From MPNO01 sp965200535 (GTDB taxonomy: Bacteria; Pseudomonadota; Alphaproteobacteria; MPNO01), in NCBI GenBank assembly GCA_965200535.1, contig CBDAUF010000001.1:1612001-1676000 (forward strand): 64,000 bases of DNA, in the 5' to 3' direction. Numbering within the stretch: position 1 is the first letter of the stretch; every line of letters starts with the position of its first letter. The notes under the pieces were generated by a model. It was not told where the DNA came from. It saw only the letters and a program-made list of their open reading frames with translations, and did no database searches. Below, in pieces: positions 44,912 to 53,771 of this stretch. The translations under genes were made by a program, and so were the position numbers.

Positions 44912-47900
44912 TCAGCCGGCCGCCAGCGCCTGTATCTCGCGGCCGGCGACAGTCAGCATCGACAGGTCCACGGAAGCGGCGCTGCGGAGATCGGCGATCA
45001 GCCGCTCGACGCGGCCGGCGCGCGCCTCGTTCGCCGCCCGCCAGCGCCGCAGCGCGGCGGCGGCGGGGGACCGCCCGGCGCCGTCGGCAACCAGGGCGGC
45101 GAGGGCGGCCTGGCGGCTGTCGAGGTCGTCGATGACCGCCGCCGCCGCCATTGCCTGCCACTCGGTCTCCGTCGGCAGCGCGGCGGCGCACCGGCGCAGC
45201 CAGTCGAGCCCGAACATGCCCCCGACGGCAAAGTAGATGCGCGCGGCATCCTCGACCCGGCGGTCGGCGGCGCCGGCGATGCGGACGATGTCGCAGCCGG
45301 CGTAGAGCGAACCGAGCCCCGCCACCCTGCGGGCCAGCGTCTCCGGCACGCCCGCCTCCGCTGCGCGCTGCGCCGCACCGTCGATGCCGGCCCGCGTATC
45401 GTCCGGGACGAGACGGTCCAGCGCCTTGGCGATGCGTCCGATTCCCTCCGCGAAGCGCCCGATCGTCCCCTCGATCCCGAGCGGGAGGGGCTCGTGCCGC
45501 AACAGCCAGATCGTGCTGCGCTCGACCAGGCGCAGGATGTCGAGGTTGAGCCGGGTCTGCACCGCGGCGTCCGCCCTGTTGTCGAGCGCCTCGATCTCCC
45601 GCCACAGGCCGGACACGCCGAAGATGCGCCGGCCGATCAGGTACGCCTTGACGATTTCCGCCGGCGCGGCGCCGGTCTTGTCGGCGGTCTCGTGGACGAA
45701 GGTCGGGCCAGCGCGGTTGATCAGGCTGTTGGCGACATAGGTGGAGATGATCTCGCGGCGCAGCCGGTGGCCGGCGATCAGGTCGGCGAAACGTTCGCGG
45801 ATCGGACGCGGGAAATAGAAGCCGGCATCGTGGACCAGCGACGGATCGTCGGGGATGTCGCTCTCCAGGATGTCGTCGTAGAGCGCGATCTTGGCGTAGC
45901 ACAGGAGGACGGCGAATTCGGGCCGGGTGAGGCCCAGCCCCGCCGCCCGCCGTTCGGCCAGCGCCTCCTCGTCGGGCAGGAACTCGAACCCGCGGTCGAG
46001 GTCGCCGGTGCGCTCCAGCGCGCGGATCAGACGCCCCGCCCCGCCGACCAGCCAGCTGCCCGCCGCCTCGAGATGGGTCAGCGCCATGCCCTGGCGGTAG
46101 TTGTCCCCGAGCACCCCGACCGCCACCTCGTCGGTCATGTCGAGCAGCAGCCGGTCGCGCGCGCCCCGGGTCAGCCGGCCGGCGGCGAGCGCTTCGCCGA
46201 GCAGGATCTTGATGTTGACCTCGCGGTCCGAGGTCGAGACCCCGCCCGAGTTGTCGATGAAGTCGGCGTTGATCCGCCCGCCCGCGAGCGCATAGGCAAC
46301 GCGTCCGCGCTGGGTGAAGCCGAGATTGGCGCCCTCGCCGACGACGCGGCAGCGGAGGTCCTCGGCATCGACCCGGAGCGGGTCGTTGACCCGGTCGCCG
46401 ACCTCCTGGTGGGTTTCCGCCCGCGCCTTGACGTAGGTGCCGATCCCGCCGAACCAGAGCAGGTCCACCGGCGCCCGCAGCATCGCCCGGATGAGCTCGT
46501 CGGGGGTTGCCGCCGCGCGCGCCGGCAGGTCGAGGGCGCGGCGCATTTCGGGCGTCACCGCGATCGACTTGGCGCGGCGGTCGAACACACCGCCGCCCGG
46601 CGAGATCTTCTCCGGGTCGTAATCGGTCCAGGCGCTGCGCGGCATGCGGAACAGCCGGCGGCGCTCGGCCAGGCCCGCCGCCGGGTCGGGGTCGGGATCG
46701 ACGAAGATGTGCGCGTGGTTGAAGGCGCCGACCAGACCGATATGCGGCGAGAGCTGCATGCCGTTGCCGAATACGTCGCCGCTCATGTCGCCGACGCCGA
46801 CGCAGGTGAAGTCGGTCGTCTGGATATCGACGCCGGTCTCGCGGAAGTGGCGCTTGACCGATTCCCAGGCGCCGCGGGCGGTGATGCCCATGCCCTTGTG
46901 GTCGTAACCGACCGACCCGCCGGAGGCGAAGGCGTCGTCGAGCCAGAACCCGTAGCCGCGGGCGACATCGTTGGCGATGTCGGAGAAGGTCGCGGTTCCC
47001 TTGTCGGCGGCAACCACCAGGTAGGGGTCGGCGGCGTCGCGCCGGACGGTGCGGTCCGGATGGACCGGCCCGTCCGGGCCGATATTGTCGGTGAGATCGA
47101 GCAGCCCGGAGATCATCGTCCGGTAGCAGGCGATGCCCTCCTCCACCAGAGCCTCGCGGCCGGCGGCGGCCGGCGGCGGACGCTTGACGACGAATCCGCC
47201 CTTCGCGCCGACCGGCACGATGACCGCGTTCTTGGTCATCTGGGCCTTCATCAGCCCGAGGATCTCGGTGCGGAAATCCTCGCGCCGGTCCGACCAACGG
47301 ATGCCGCCGCGCGCGATCCTGCCGCCGCGCAGGTGAACCGCCTCCATGCGCGCGGAATAGACGAAGATCTCGACCGCCGGCCGGGGCTGCGGCAGGTCGT
47401 CGACGGCGCGCGAGTCGATCTTGAGGGACAGCCAGGACCTGGCGGCGCCATCCGGCCCGGTCTGGTAGAAATTGGTCCTGAGCGTCGCCTCGACCAGATT
47501 GCGGTAGCGTCTGAGGATGCGGTCCCGATCCGGATCCTCCACCGCATCGAGCGCGGCGTCGAGGCGGCGGCGGATGCGCGCCGCCCGGCGGTCCCGCGCA
47601 GCAGCGCTCCCGGCCCCGTCGGGATCGAAGAGCGCCGCGAACAGGTCGACGATCCCTTCCGCGATCTCCGCGTTGGCGAGAAGGGTCGCCTCCATATAGG
47701 ACTGGCTGAACGGGATCGCGGCCTGGAGCAGGTACTTGCAGCAGGCGCGGAGGATGACGATCCGCCGCCAGTCGAGCCCGGTGGCGAGGACCAGCGCATT
47801 GAAGCCGTCGTCCTCGATATCGCCGCGCCAGACGCCGACGAACTGGGCCTCGAAGTTCGCCCCGGCGCGGTCGAGGTCGACGGCGCGCGCATCCTTCGCC

Positions 47901-49783
47901 TGCATGCCGAAATCGTGCAGCCAGACGTCCCGTCCGGCGCCCTTGCGGACGATGCGGTGGGAGACCTCGCTGAGAACGCGAAGCCCCATGTTCTCCAGCA
48001 TCGGCAGCACGTCGGACAGCGGCAGCCGCTCGTCCGGGTGATAAATCCGGAAATGCACCCGCGAGGCGTCGAGGCCCGGCGGACGGCAAAGCCGGGTGCG
48101 GATGCCGCCGCCGGCGATGGCCGCCTCGACCGCGGCGATGTCGGCGAGCGCCTCTCCGGCATCGGCGCCCTCGCGGTAGCTTGCCGGGAAGGCGTGCTCG
48201 TAGAGGCGGTAGATGTCGAGCCCGTCCGCCTCGCCGTGCGCCTCGGCCAGCGCCTCGCGGAGATCGTCGCGCCAGTCGCGCGCGGCCTCGGCGAGCCGGG
48301 CTTCGACCGCCTTCGGGTCGAACCGGGACGGCCCGTCCGGCGGTGTGGGGAGGATGAACTGGAGCCGTGCATGGGCGTCGTCGGAGACCTCGAGATAGAA
48401 CACCGAGACCCGGCCGCCGAACCCTTCCTCGACGATCTCCCGCATCAGTCCGCGCATCTGCGCCGTATAGCGGTCGCGCGGCACGTAGATCAGGCAGGAG
48501 ACGAACCGGTTGAACGCATCGCGCCGGGCGAACAGCGCCACCCGCTGGCTTCCCCGGATGCGCAGCACCCCGAGCGCGGTCTCCAGCAGGTCGTCGTCGG
48601 AATACTGGAACAGGTCGCTGCGCGGCAGCGATTCGAGGATTTGCAGCAGCGCCGCCCCGTCGTGGCTGTCCGGCGGGAAACCGGCGCGGCGGAGTGCGGT
48701 TTCCGCCTTGCGGGCGAGCACCGGGATGTCGCGGAGCCGCTGGCGGTGGACGGCGGGCGCGAAGACGCCGACGAAGATGCGCACCCCGACGAGCCGGCCG
48801 CCCCGGTTGAACCTGCCGATCATCACGGTGTCGAGATGGACGGCGCGGTGCACCGGCGAACGGCCGTTCGCCTTGGCAACGGTCAACGGCCGCGCCCGGT
48901 CGCAATAGGACTCGATCTCGGGCAGGACGGCGCCGTCCTCCCACCCGGCCAGGACGACCCGCGCCGGGTCGCGCAGGATGCCGAGCCCGGGCGCCGGGGC
49001 GAGCTTCAGCCGGGTCCGCCCGCCGCGCCTCGCGAAATCGTACTCGCGGCAGCCGACGAAGGTGAACGCGCCGTCGTCGAGCCAGCGGAGGAAATCGCCG
49101 ATTTCCGCACTGTCCGCCGCGGCCGGCGGCGGCCGATCGACGAGATCGGCAGCGGCCTCGGCGAGACGCCGGCGCATGGCCTCCAGGTCCTCGACCGCAG
49201 CCCGGACATCGGCCAGCACCGCCTCGATCCCGGCGCAGAGCCGCCGGAGGGTTTCCGGCCGGCGCAGTTCCGTCACCTCGAAATGCATCACAGACTCGGC
49301 CGCCGCCGCCGCGCGGCCCCTGCCTGCGCCGTCCAGCCGTTCGATCCGCCCGGCGCCGTCCCGCGCCACCGCGACGACCGGGTGAACCGCGAGATGGATC
49401 GACAGGTTCTGCCGGTTGATCTCCGCGGTTACGGAATCGACTAGGAACGGCATGTCGTCGGTGACGATGTCGACGACCGTGTGCGGCGAGGTCCAGCCGT
49501 CGGCCTTCCGGTCGGGATTGAAGACCCGGACCTTCGGCGTTCCGGGCGCGCGTTCCTGCAGCAGAGCCCAGGCGGACATGGCGCCGCCCGCGAGCCGGCG
49601 GTCGTCGGCGGCCGCCAAGCCGCGGTCGGAAACGCTTTCGCAGAACCGGGCGTAAAAGCGCGCCGCGGCCGCCCCGCCGCCGCCCCGCCGCCGTGCCCGC
49701 GCGGCGAGTTCGCGGGCGACCGGGGCGCTGTTCCCGGCGTCGGCCGCCGTGTCGGCCATTGTACTGGCCACTGTGCTGGCCAT
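44912..49783 (-). CDS. NAD-specific glutamate dehydrogenase, large (GDH-180 type)
   Basis: A giant 1623-aa glutamate dehydrogenase that deaminates glutamate to 2-oxoglutarate using NAD; in alphaproteobacteria it is mainly catabolic. An N-terminal ACT-like regulatory region of about 700 residues precedes the catalytic part. Catalytic motifs include GGIRWSDRREDFRTE, KNAVIVPVGAKGGFVVK (substrate Lys residues), VGVGDMSGDVFGNGM and LLWFGGIGTYVKA. A helical C-terminal domain follows. The ATG has GGGAG six bases upstream and a strong promoter lies about 75 bases further up. Confidence 0.95.
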   Translation of the reverse strand: MASTVASTMADTAADAGNSAPVARELAARARRRGGGGAAAARFYARFCESVSDRGLAAADDRRLAGGAMSAWALLQERAPGTPKVRVFNPDRKADGWTSPHTVVDIVTDDMPFLVDSVTAEINRQNLSIHLAVHPVVAVARDGAGRIERLDGAGRGRAAAAAESVMHFEVTELRRPETLRRLCAGIEAVLADVRAAVEDLEAMRRRLAEAAADLVDRPPPAAADSAEIGDFLRWLDDGAFTFVGCREYDFARRGGRTRLKLAPAPGLGILRDPARVVLAGWEDGAVLPEIESYCDRARPLTVAKANGRSPVHRAVHLDTVMIGRFNRGGRLVGVRIFVGVFAPAVHRQRLRDIPVLARKAETALRRAGFPPDSHDGAALLQILESLPRSDLFQYSDDDLLETALGVLRIRGSQRVALFARRDAFNRFVSCLIYVPRDRYTAQMRGLMREIVEEGFGGRVSVFYLEVSDDAHARLQFILPTPPDGPSRFDPKAVEARLAEAARDWRDDLREALAEAHGEADGLDIYRLYEHAFPASYREGADAGEALADIAAVEAAIAGGGIRTRLCRPPGLDASRVHFRIYHPDERLPLSDVLPMLENMGLRVLSEVSHRIVRKGAGRDVWLHDFGMQAKDARAVDLDRAGANFEAQFVGVWRGDIEDDGFNALVLATGLDWRRIVILRACCKYLLQAAIPFSQSYMEATLLANAEIAEGIVDLFAALFDPDGAGSAAARDRRAARIRRRLDAALDAVEDPDRDRILRRYRNLVEATLRTNFYQTGPDGAARSWLSLKIDSRAVDDLPQPRPAVEIFVYSARMEAVHLRGGRIARGGIRWSDRREDFRTEILGLMKAQMTKNAVIVPVGAKGGFVVKRPPPAAAGREALVEEGIACYRTMISGLLDLTDNIGPDGPVHPDRTVRRDAADPYLVVAADKGTATFSDIANDVARGYGFWLDDAFASGGSVGYDHKGMGITARGAWESVKRHFRETGVDIQTTDFTCVGVGDMSGDVFGNGMQLSPHIGLVGAFNHAHIFVDPDPDPAAGLAERRRLFRMPRSAWTDYDPEKISPGGGVFDRRAKSIAVTPEMRRALDLPARAAATPDELIRAMLRAPVDLLWFGGIGTYVKARAETHQEVGDRVNDPLRVDAEDLRCRVVGEGANLGFTQRGRVAYALAGGRINADFIDNSGGVSTSDREVNIKILLGEALAAGRLTRGARDRLLLDMTDEVAVGVLGDNYRQGMALTHLEAAGSWLVGGAGRLIRALERTGDLDRGFEFLPDEEALAERRAAGLGLTRPEFAVLLCYAKIALYDDILESDIPDDPSLVHDAGFYFPRPIRERFADLIAGHRLRREIISTYVANSLINRAGPTFVHETADKTGAAPAEIVKAYLIGRRIFGVSGLWREIEALDNRADAAVQTRLNLDILRLVERSTIWLLRHEPLPLGIEGTIGRFAEGIGRIAKALDRLVPDDTRAGIDGAAQRAAEAGVPETLARRVAGLGSLYAGCDIVRIAGAADRRVEDAARIYFAVGGMFGLDWLRRCAAALPTETEWQAMAAAAVIDDLDSRQAALAALVADGAGRSPAAAALRRWRAANEARAGRVERLIADLRSAASVDLSMLTVAGREIQALAAG

Positions 49784-49854
49784 CGTATTCTCCCGGCCTT
49801 TCCGGAACGGGAAACCGGCCGCTGCGCCGTTTCCCCAATTCCGCCAACGTAAAA

Positions 49855-49883
49855 AATCTACCTTGAATCGCGTCCCGTGTCAA
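49855..49883 (-). promoter_or_regulatory. sigma-70-type promoter for the glutamate dehydrogenase gene
   Basis: On the - strand, TTGACA (49878-49883) and TAGATT (49855-49860) are separated by exactly 17 bases, with an AT-rich flank. A consensus -35 at correct spacing, about 75 bases before the start codon, makes this one of the two clearest promoters in the window. Confidence 0.62.
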
Positions 49884-49921
49884 GTTTTTATTCATAATTG
49901 GTAAATTTTAGTGCCGGAGCG

Positions 49922-49950
49922 TTGACTGGACCGACATCGATCCACATTCT
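49922..49950 (+). promoter_or_regulatory. promoter candidate for the two-gene cassette
   Basis: TTGACT (49922-49927) and CATTCT (49945-49950), 17-base spacer, about 37 bases before the first ATG of the cassette. Good -35, modest -10. Confidence 0.45.
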
Positions 49951-49986
49951 TTGTGTCAGAGGACAACGGTTCGGAAAGGTCGGAAC

Positions 49987-50262
49987 ATGGCCGTCTATGC
50001 GGTCTTCCTCAACGAGGAAAACGATGAAGCGTGGGCCAAGCTGATCGAACGCTGGCCGGACGACCGCCATTTCATTCTGACCGACAACCTGGCGTTTGTA
50101 GCCCCGGAACGCATCACCACGACTTCAGACGTTGGCGAAGCCGTCGGCATGAACGACGATCACGGGGTCGTCGGGATCGTTTTCGAGTGGGAGGCCCATT
50201 ACGGATTCAACAGCGGAAGCCTGTGGGAATGGTTGCGCCAGGTGCAGAAGGCGCGGCCATGA
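49987..50262 (+). CDS. hypothetical protein, first gene of small cassette
   Basis: A 91-aa acidic soluble protein that I do not recognise. It reads like a compact alpha/beta domain: a first strand AVYAVFLNE, a helix (DEAWAKLIERWPD), a strand HFILTDNLAFVAPE, a Thr-Thr-Ser turn, then GVVGIVFEW and an aromatic C-terminal helix (SLWEWLRQVQK). No signal peptide or membrane segment. The ATG has purine-rich sequence upstream (GGAAAGG). Its stop overlaps the ATG of the next gene (ATGA), so the two are coupled. Base composition is a little less G+C-rich than its surroundings. Confidence 0.72.
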   Translation: MAVYAVFLNEENDEAWAKLIERWPDDRHFILTDNLAFVAPERITTTSDVGEAVGMNDDHGVVGIVFEWEAHYGFNSGSLWEWLRQVQKARP

Positions 50263-50531
50263 CTGCGGATATCCGCCCCATTCGGTCTTCTGACCATGAG
50301 TCGGGACATGGAGGCGGAAACGGGCATGACCTCCATGCGCGGGTCTCAGTGCTCGAAGCGCAGATCCAGAATCTCGCGACCAAAGAGGACATCCAAAGAC
50401 TCGAGACCCTGATCGCTCAACGCGAGGCCTCGATGCAGCGCTGGCTGATCGGTGTCCTGGTCACCGTCTCGGTCGGCCTGATCGCCGCCGTTGCCAGCCT
50501 GACCATCGCTTTGGTTCGCACTTTCTCCTGA
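50259..50531 (+). CDS. hypothetical coiled-coil protein with C-terminal membrane helix
   Basis: A 90-aa protein: a His/Gly-rich disordered start (residues 10-25), a heptad-type coiled coil (VSVLEAQIQNLATKEDIQRLETLIAQ in two parts), then one C-terminal membrane helix from about residue 62 to 85 and a very short tail. The layout resembles tail-anchored coiled-coil proteins such as the XhlA or DUF1640 type, but similarity is structural only. It probably sits in the inner membrane with its coiled coil in the cytoplasm and partners the preceding 91-aa protein. Function unknown. Confidence 0.68.
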   Translation: MTADIRPIRSSDHESGHGGGNGHDLHARVSVLEAQIQNLATKEDIQRLETLIAQREASMQRWLIGVLVTVSVGLIAAVASLTIALVRTFS

Positions 50532-50554
50532 TTCCGGGCCAGCACGGCTCCAGT

Positions 50555-52033
50555 ATGTGGAGAACCGGGCGGCTCGTCCGCCGGCGGGCGGCGCCGCGGC
50601 CGGGAAACGGCGGCCGCGCGCCGCCCTCTCGCCTCGCCGGCTACGCGCGCGTCCTGTATTCTCCGCCGCGCCGCTCTGCAATCGTAGATGGAATACAGCT
50701 CATCCCGGAAACCCTGATCCCGCGCTTGCTCGCCGCCGTCTGGCTGCTCGTGCTGGTCCGCATCCTGTGGCCCGGCGGCGTGGAGGCGGTATGGGTGGAG
50801 GCGCCGGCGGCGGCGGCGCTGGCGCTCCTCTATTCGCTCTGCTTCCCGCTGCTGCGGTGGCAGACCCGCATCCTCGTCCTTCCGCTGGGCGTCGGCGCCG
50901 CGTTGATCGCCGTGGCGCTGGACGACTGGGGCCCGGTGTGGCGGGGATTCGTCGACGGCACAACCCTTGCCGCCTTTTTCGTCACCCTCGTCATCCTGCG
51001 AACGACGGCGGAGCGCCGGCCCGAAACCAACCGGGCGCGGCGCCGGATGGAGACGCTCGAACCGCGCCAGAGGATCGGGGCGACGCTGTTCGGAGCCAAC
51101 ATCATGGGGGCCGTCCTGATCGTCGGCGCGCACGCGGTCCTTGCCCCGGTGCACGACCCCAACGCGCCGGAGGCGCAACGCGAGCGGATCGCCGCGATCG
51201 CCCTCCGCGGCATGGGGCTCGCCGGTTTCTGGTCGCCGTTCTGGGTCGCGATGGCGCTCTGTTTCCAGTATCTGCCCGACGTGCCGTTGTGGTCGGTGAT
51301 GATGCTCGGCTTCGGCCTCGCCGCCGCCGCACTGTTTCTCGCGCATGTCATGACCGGCGCGCGCCCGGGCGATACCGGTGCAGCGCTCCGGGCGTTGCAG
51401 CCGGTGATGCCGCCGGTGGCGCTGGCGACCGCCGTCGTCGTCGCGCTGGCGAGCTTCACCGCGCTGCGACCGATCGAGGCGCTGCTTCTCGGCATACCGG
51501 CGCTCGCGGTCGCCGCCCAGATCCGGCCCGGCCCGCGCTTCCTGAAATACACACTGAAACAGATTGTCCGCCGCTCCTACGAGCGCACCGTGTCGGTGTT
51601 CGACGAAACCGCCGTCGTCGCCTACGCGATGATGTTCGGCTCTACGCTGGCGAGCGGTCTGGATGCCCTCGACCCGGTGCTTCTGTCGGACGGGGAGGCG
51701 CTCCCGGCGGCCGCGGTGATCGCCGTCGTCATCGTTCTCCCGGCGGCGCTGGCGCTGGTCGGGATCCACCAGATCGCGACCATCGCCGCGCTGCTCGCCC
51801 TGTTCATCGAAATCCCCACCGACGTCGCGGACCTGATCCTGTTCCAAGCGGCGTTGATCTCGTGGTCGCTGAGCTCGATGATCGGCCTGTCGGCGATCTC
51901 GACGGTGACGGCGGCATCGTTCTTCAAGGTTCGCGTCCGGCGCCTCGCCTACGGCCCCAGCCTGTCCTATTGCGCGACGGTCGCGGCGCTCGGGATCGTC
52001 GTCCTGACCCTGTTGAACGCCGTTCTCGCCTGA
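50555..52033 (+). CDS. polytopic membrane protein, possible IT-superfamily transporter
   Basis: An integral membrane protein of up to 492 aa with about ten or eleven hydrophobic helices and no family I can name firmly. The start is unclear. The first 45 residues from the ATG at 50555 are Arg/Pro-rich and look like non-coding sequence read through; conserved-looking protein begins around IQLIPETLIPRLL, and a TTG about 50 codons in is an alternative. The C-terminal half has paired hydrophobic stretches (GIHQIATIAALLALF, ADLILFQAALISWSLSS) reminiscent of the hairpin regions of ion-transporter superfamily proteins. Regulation and substrate unknown. Confidence 0.65.
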   Translation: MWRTGRLVRRRAAPRPGNGGRAPPSRLAGYARVLYSPPRRSAIVDGIQLIPETLIPRLLAAVWLLVLVRILWPGGVEAVWVEAPAAAALALLYSLCFPLLRWQTRILVLPLGVGAALIAVALDDWGPVWRGFVDGTTLAAFFVTLVILRTTAERRPETNRARRRMETLEPRQRIGATLFGANIMGAVLIVGAHAVLAPVHDPNAPEAQRERIAAIALRGMGLAGFWSPFWVAMALCFQYLPDVPLWSVMMLGFGLAAAALFLAHVMTGARPGDTGAALRALQPVMPPVALATAVVVALASFTALRPIEALLLGIPALAVAAQIRPGPRFLKYTLKQIVRRSYERTVSVFDETAVVAYAMMFGSTLASGLDALDPVLLSDGEALPAAAVIAVVIVLPAALALVGIHQIATIAALLALFIEIPTDVADLILFQAALISWSLSSMIGLSAISTVTAASFFKVRVRRLAYGPSLSYCATVAALGIVVLTLLNAVLA

Positions 52034-52054
52034 TTCCGGACCGCGCGGGTGGGC

Positions 52055-52078
52055 TAATATTGTTTGTGTACATACAAA
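52055..52078 (+). promoter_or_regulatory. operator-like palindrome with adjoining -10-like element
   Basis: TTTGTGTACATACAAA at 52063-52078 is a near-perfect inverted repeat (arms TTTGT/ACAAA around a TGTACA-like core). It directly follows TAATAT (52055-52060), which could be a -10 element. It lies about 50 bases upstream of the Rieske gene start, a position and shape typical of a GntR-type operator. No regulator gene is nearby. Confidence 0.42.
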
Positions 52079-52129
52079 TTTCCGCCTAAGCTGGCACCGG
52101 CGGACGGGTGCGGCCGGAGGGGAAAGATC

Positions 52130-53152
52130 ATGGCCTTCATGAGGAACGCGTGGTACCCGGCGTGGTGGGCGAGCGAACTCACCCATGCGCTCGAGCGCCG
52201 GACTATCCTGGGCGAGGAGGTGGTTCTCTACCGGACCCCGGACGGTGCGCCGGCGGCGCTGCGCGACCGCTGTCCACACCGGCTGCTGCCGCTGTCGCGC
52301 GGGCGGCTTCTCGGAGACCGGATACAGTGCGGCTATCACGGCCTCGTCTTCGACCGGACGGGCGCCTGCGTCCACGTGCCGGGGCAGGAGGCGATCCCCC
52401 CCAACGCCCGCGTGCGCAGCTATCCGGCGGCCGAACGGCTGGGCCTGGTCTGGATCTGGATGGGCGATCCGGCGCTGGCCGACGAGGCGGAGATTTACGA
52501 CCTGCCCGAATACCATCGGGAAGACTGGGGCGTCGCCCACGGCGATGCCCTCCATGTCGAGGCCGACTACCTGCTGCTGTGCGACAATCTCAGCGACCCG
52601 TCGCACGTCGAATACGTCCACCCGACAACGCTTGGCAGCCCGAGTTCGGAAGGCGTCGGCGTCGAGTTCGAGGAAGAGGACTGGGGCGTGACCACGCGGC
52701 GCTGGTCGCTCGGCTCCGAGCCCATCGGCTTCGCCCGGGCGTTCGGCAATTTCGACGGTCCGGTGGACCGCTGGCAGTACTACCACATGCATATGCCGTC
52801 GACCGCTGTCATCGACTTCGGCACCGCGCCGTCCGGCGCCGGCGCGAAGGAGGGGAACCTGGACAACTGCATCCGGGTGTTTTCCTGCCATTTCATGGCG
52901 CCGGAGACCGAGACGACCTGCTTCGACTACTGGCTGCACGTGCGCAATTTCGGCGCCGGGGACCCCGCCGTGGGGGAGGGGATTTCCGAACAGTTCCGCA
53001 TCGCCTTCGCCGAGGACAAGGAGGTGCTGGAGGCGATCCAGCACGAGGAGGAAGCCTACGAGGGCGGCCCCCGCGTCGGCCTCGACATCGACGCCCCGGC
53101 GGCGCTGTTCCGCCGCAAAATCGTCCGCCGGATCAGGGCGGAAGCAGCGTGA
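52130..53152 (+). CDS. Rieske [2Fe-2S] oxygenase alpha subunit, VanA-like
   Basis: Terminal oxygenase component (340 aa) of the Rieske non-heme iron family, resembling vanillate O-demethylase oxygenase. The Rieske cluster ligands are visible as CPH (DRCPHRLLP) and, 17 residues on, CGYH. The mononuclear iron site DxxHxxxxH is in LSDPSHVEYVH. Such enzymes hydroxylate or demethylate aromatic or N-methyl compounds using electrons from a separate reductase, which is not encoded here. The ATG at 52130 has GGAGGGG seven bases upstream. A DUF1185 gene starts 10 bases after its stop. Confidence 0.92.
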   Translation: MAFMRNAWYPAWWASELTHALERRTILGEEVVLYRTPDGAPAALRDRCPHRLLPLSRGRLLGDRIQCGYHGLVFDRTGACVHVPGQEAIPPNARVRSYPAAERLGLVWIWMGDPALADEAEIYDLPEYHREDWGVAHGDALHVEADYLLLCDNLSDPSHVEYVHPTTLGSPSSEGVGVEFEEEDWGVTTRRWSLGSEPIGFARAFGNFDGPVDRWQYYHMHMPSTAVIDFGTAPSGAGAKEGNLDNCIRVFSCHFMAPETETTCFDYWLHVRNFGAGDPAVGEGISEQFRIAFAEDKEVLEAIQHEEEAYEGGPRVGLDIDAPAALFRRKIVRRIRAEAA

Positions 53153-53162
53153 GGAGGCCGCA

Positions 53163-53747
53163 ATGAGCGCCGAGATCAGGAAGACCAGCGTTATCGTCGA
53201 GGAGATCCGCTGCGAGATCGGGCGGCCGGTCGATCCGCCGACCCGCAAGGCAGCGGCGGTCGCGGTCATCGCCAACCCGTTCGCCGGCCGCTACGAGGAG
53301 GACCTCGGACCGCTGATGGATATCGGCGCGGAGCTCGGCGGGATGCTGGGCGATATGTGCGTGCAGGCGCTCGGCATCCGCCCGGAGGAGGCCGAAAGCT
53401 ACGGCAAGGCGGCGATCGTCGGCGAACGGGGCGAGTGGGAGCACGCAGCGGCGATCCTGCATCCGAAACTCGGCGCGCCGCTGCGCAAGGCGGTCGAGAA
53501 GGGCGCGGCGCTGGTCCCGTCGGTCAAGAAGATGGGCGGGCCGGGCACGCCGATCGACATCCCGCTGGGCCACAAGGATGCCGCCTATGTGCGCAGCCAT
53601 TTCGACGGGATCGAGGTCAGGCTAGCCGACGCGCCGCGCGCCGACGAGATCCTGGTGGCCGTCGCGGTGACCGACTCGGGGCGCCCGTTCCCGCGCGTCG
53701 GCGGCCTCGCGGCCGGCGATGCGAAGGGCGAGGACGGACTGCGCTAG
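53163..53747 (+). CDS. amino-acid-synthesis family protein (DUF1185/AA_synth)
   Basis: A 194-aa protein of the AA_synth (DUF1185) family, whose biochemical role is unproven. It has the characteristic start RKTSVIVEEIRCEIGRP, followed by AVIANPFAGRYEEDL, AAIVGERGEWEHAAAILHPKLG, and the end EILVAVAVTDSGRPFPRVGG. It has no membrane segments. Family members occur next to amidase, Rieske and transporter genes in alphaproteobacteria, which fits catabolism of nitrogenous organic compounds rather than biosynthesis; that is inference. The ATG has GAGGAGG upstream, and the gene is cotranscribed with the Rieske gene. Confidence 0.87.
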   Translation: MSAEIRKTSVIVEEIRCEIGRPVDPPTRKAAAVAVIANPFAGRYEEDLGPLMDIGAELGGMLGDMCVQALGIRPEEAESYGKAAIVGERGEWEHAAAILHPKLGAPLRKAVEKGAALVPSVKKMGGPGTPIDIPLGHKDAAYVRSHFDGIEVRLADAPRADEILVAVAVTDSGRPFPRVGGLAAGDAKGEDGLR

Positions 53748-53771
53748 GCGCCGCGGCGGGGCTGCGCGGCG

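Noticed and set aside
45494..49444. 1316-aa + strand frame opposite the glutamate dehydrogenase
   Set aside because: Antisense of a long G+C-rich gene with strong third-position bias; no conserved motifs.
50417..53275. 952-aa - strand frame
   Set aside because: Covers the membrane protein and Rieske gene in antisense; Arg/Asp/Gly/His-rich with no domain.
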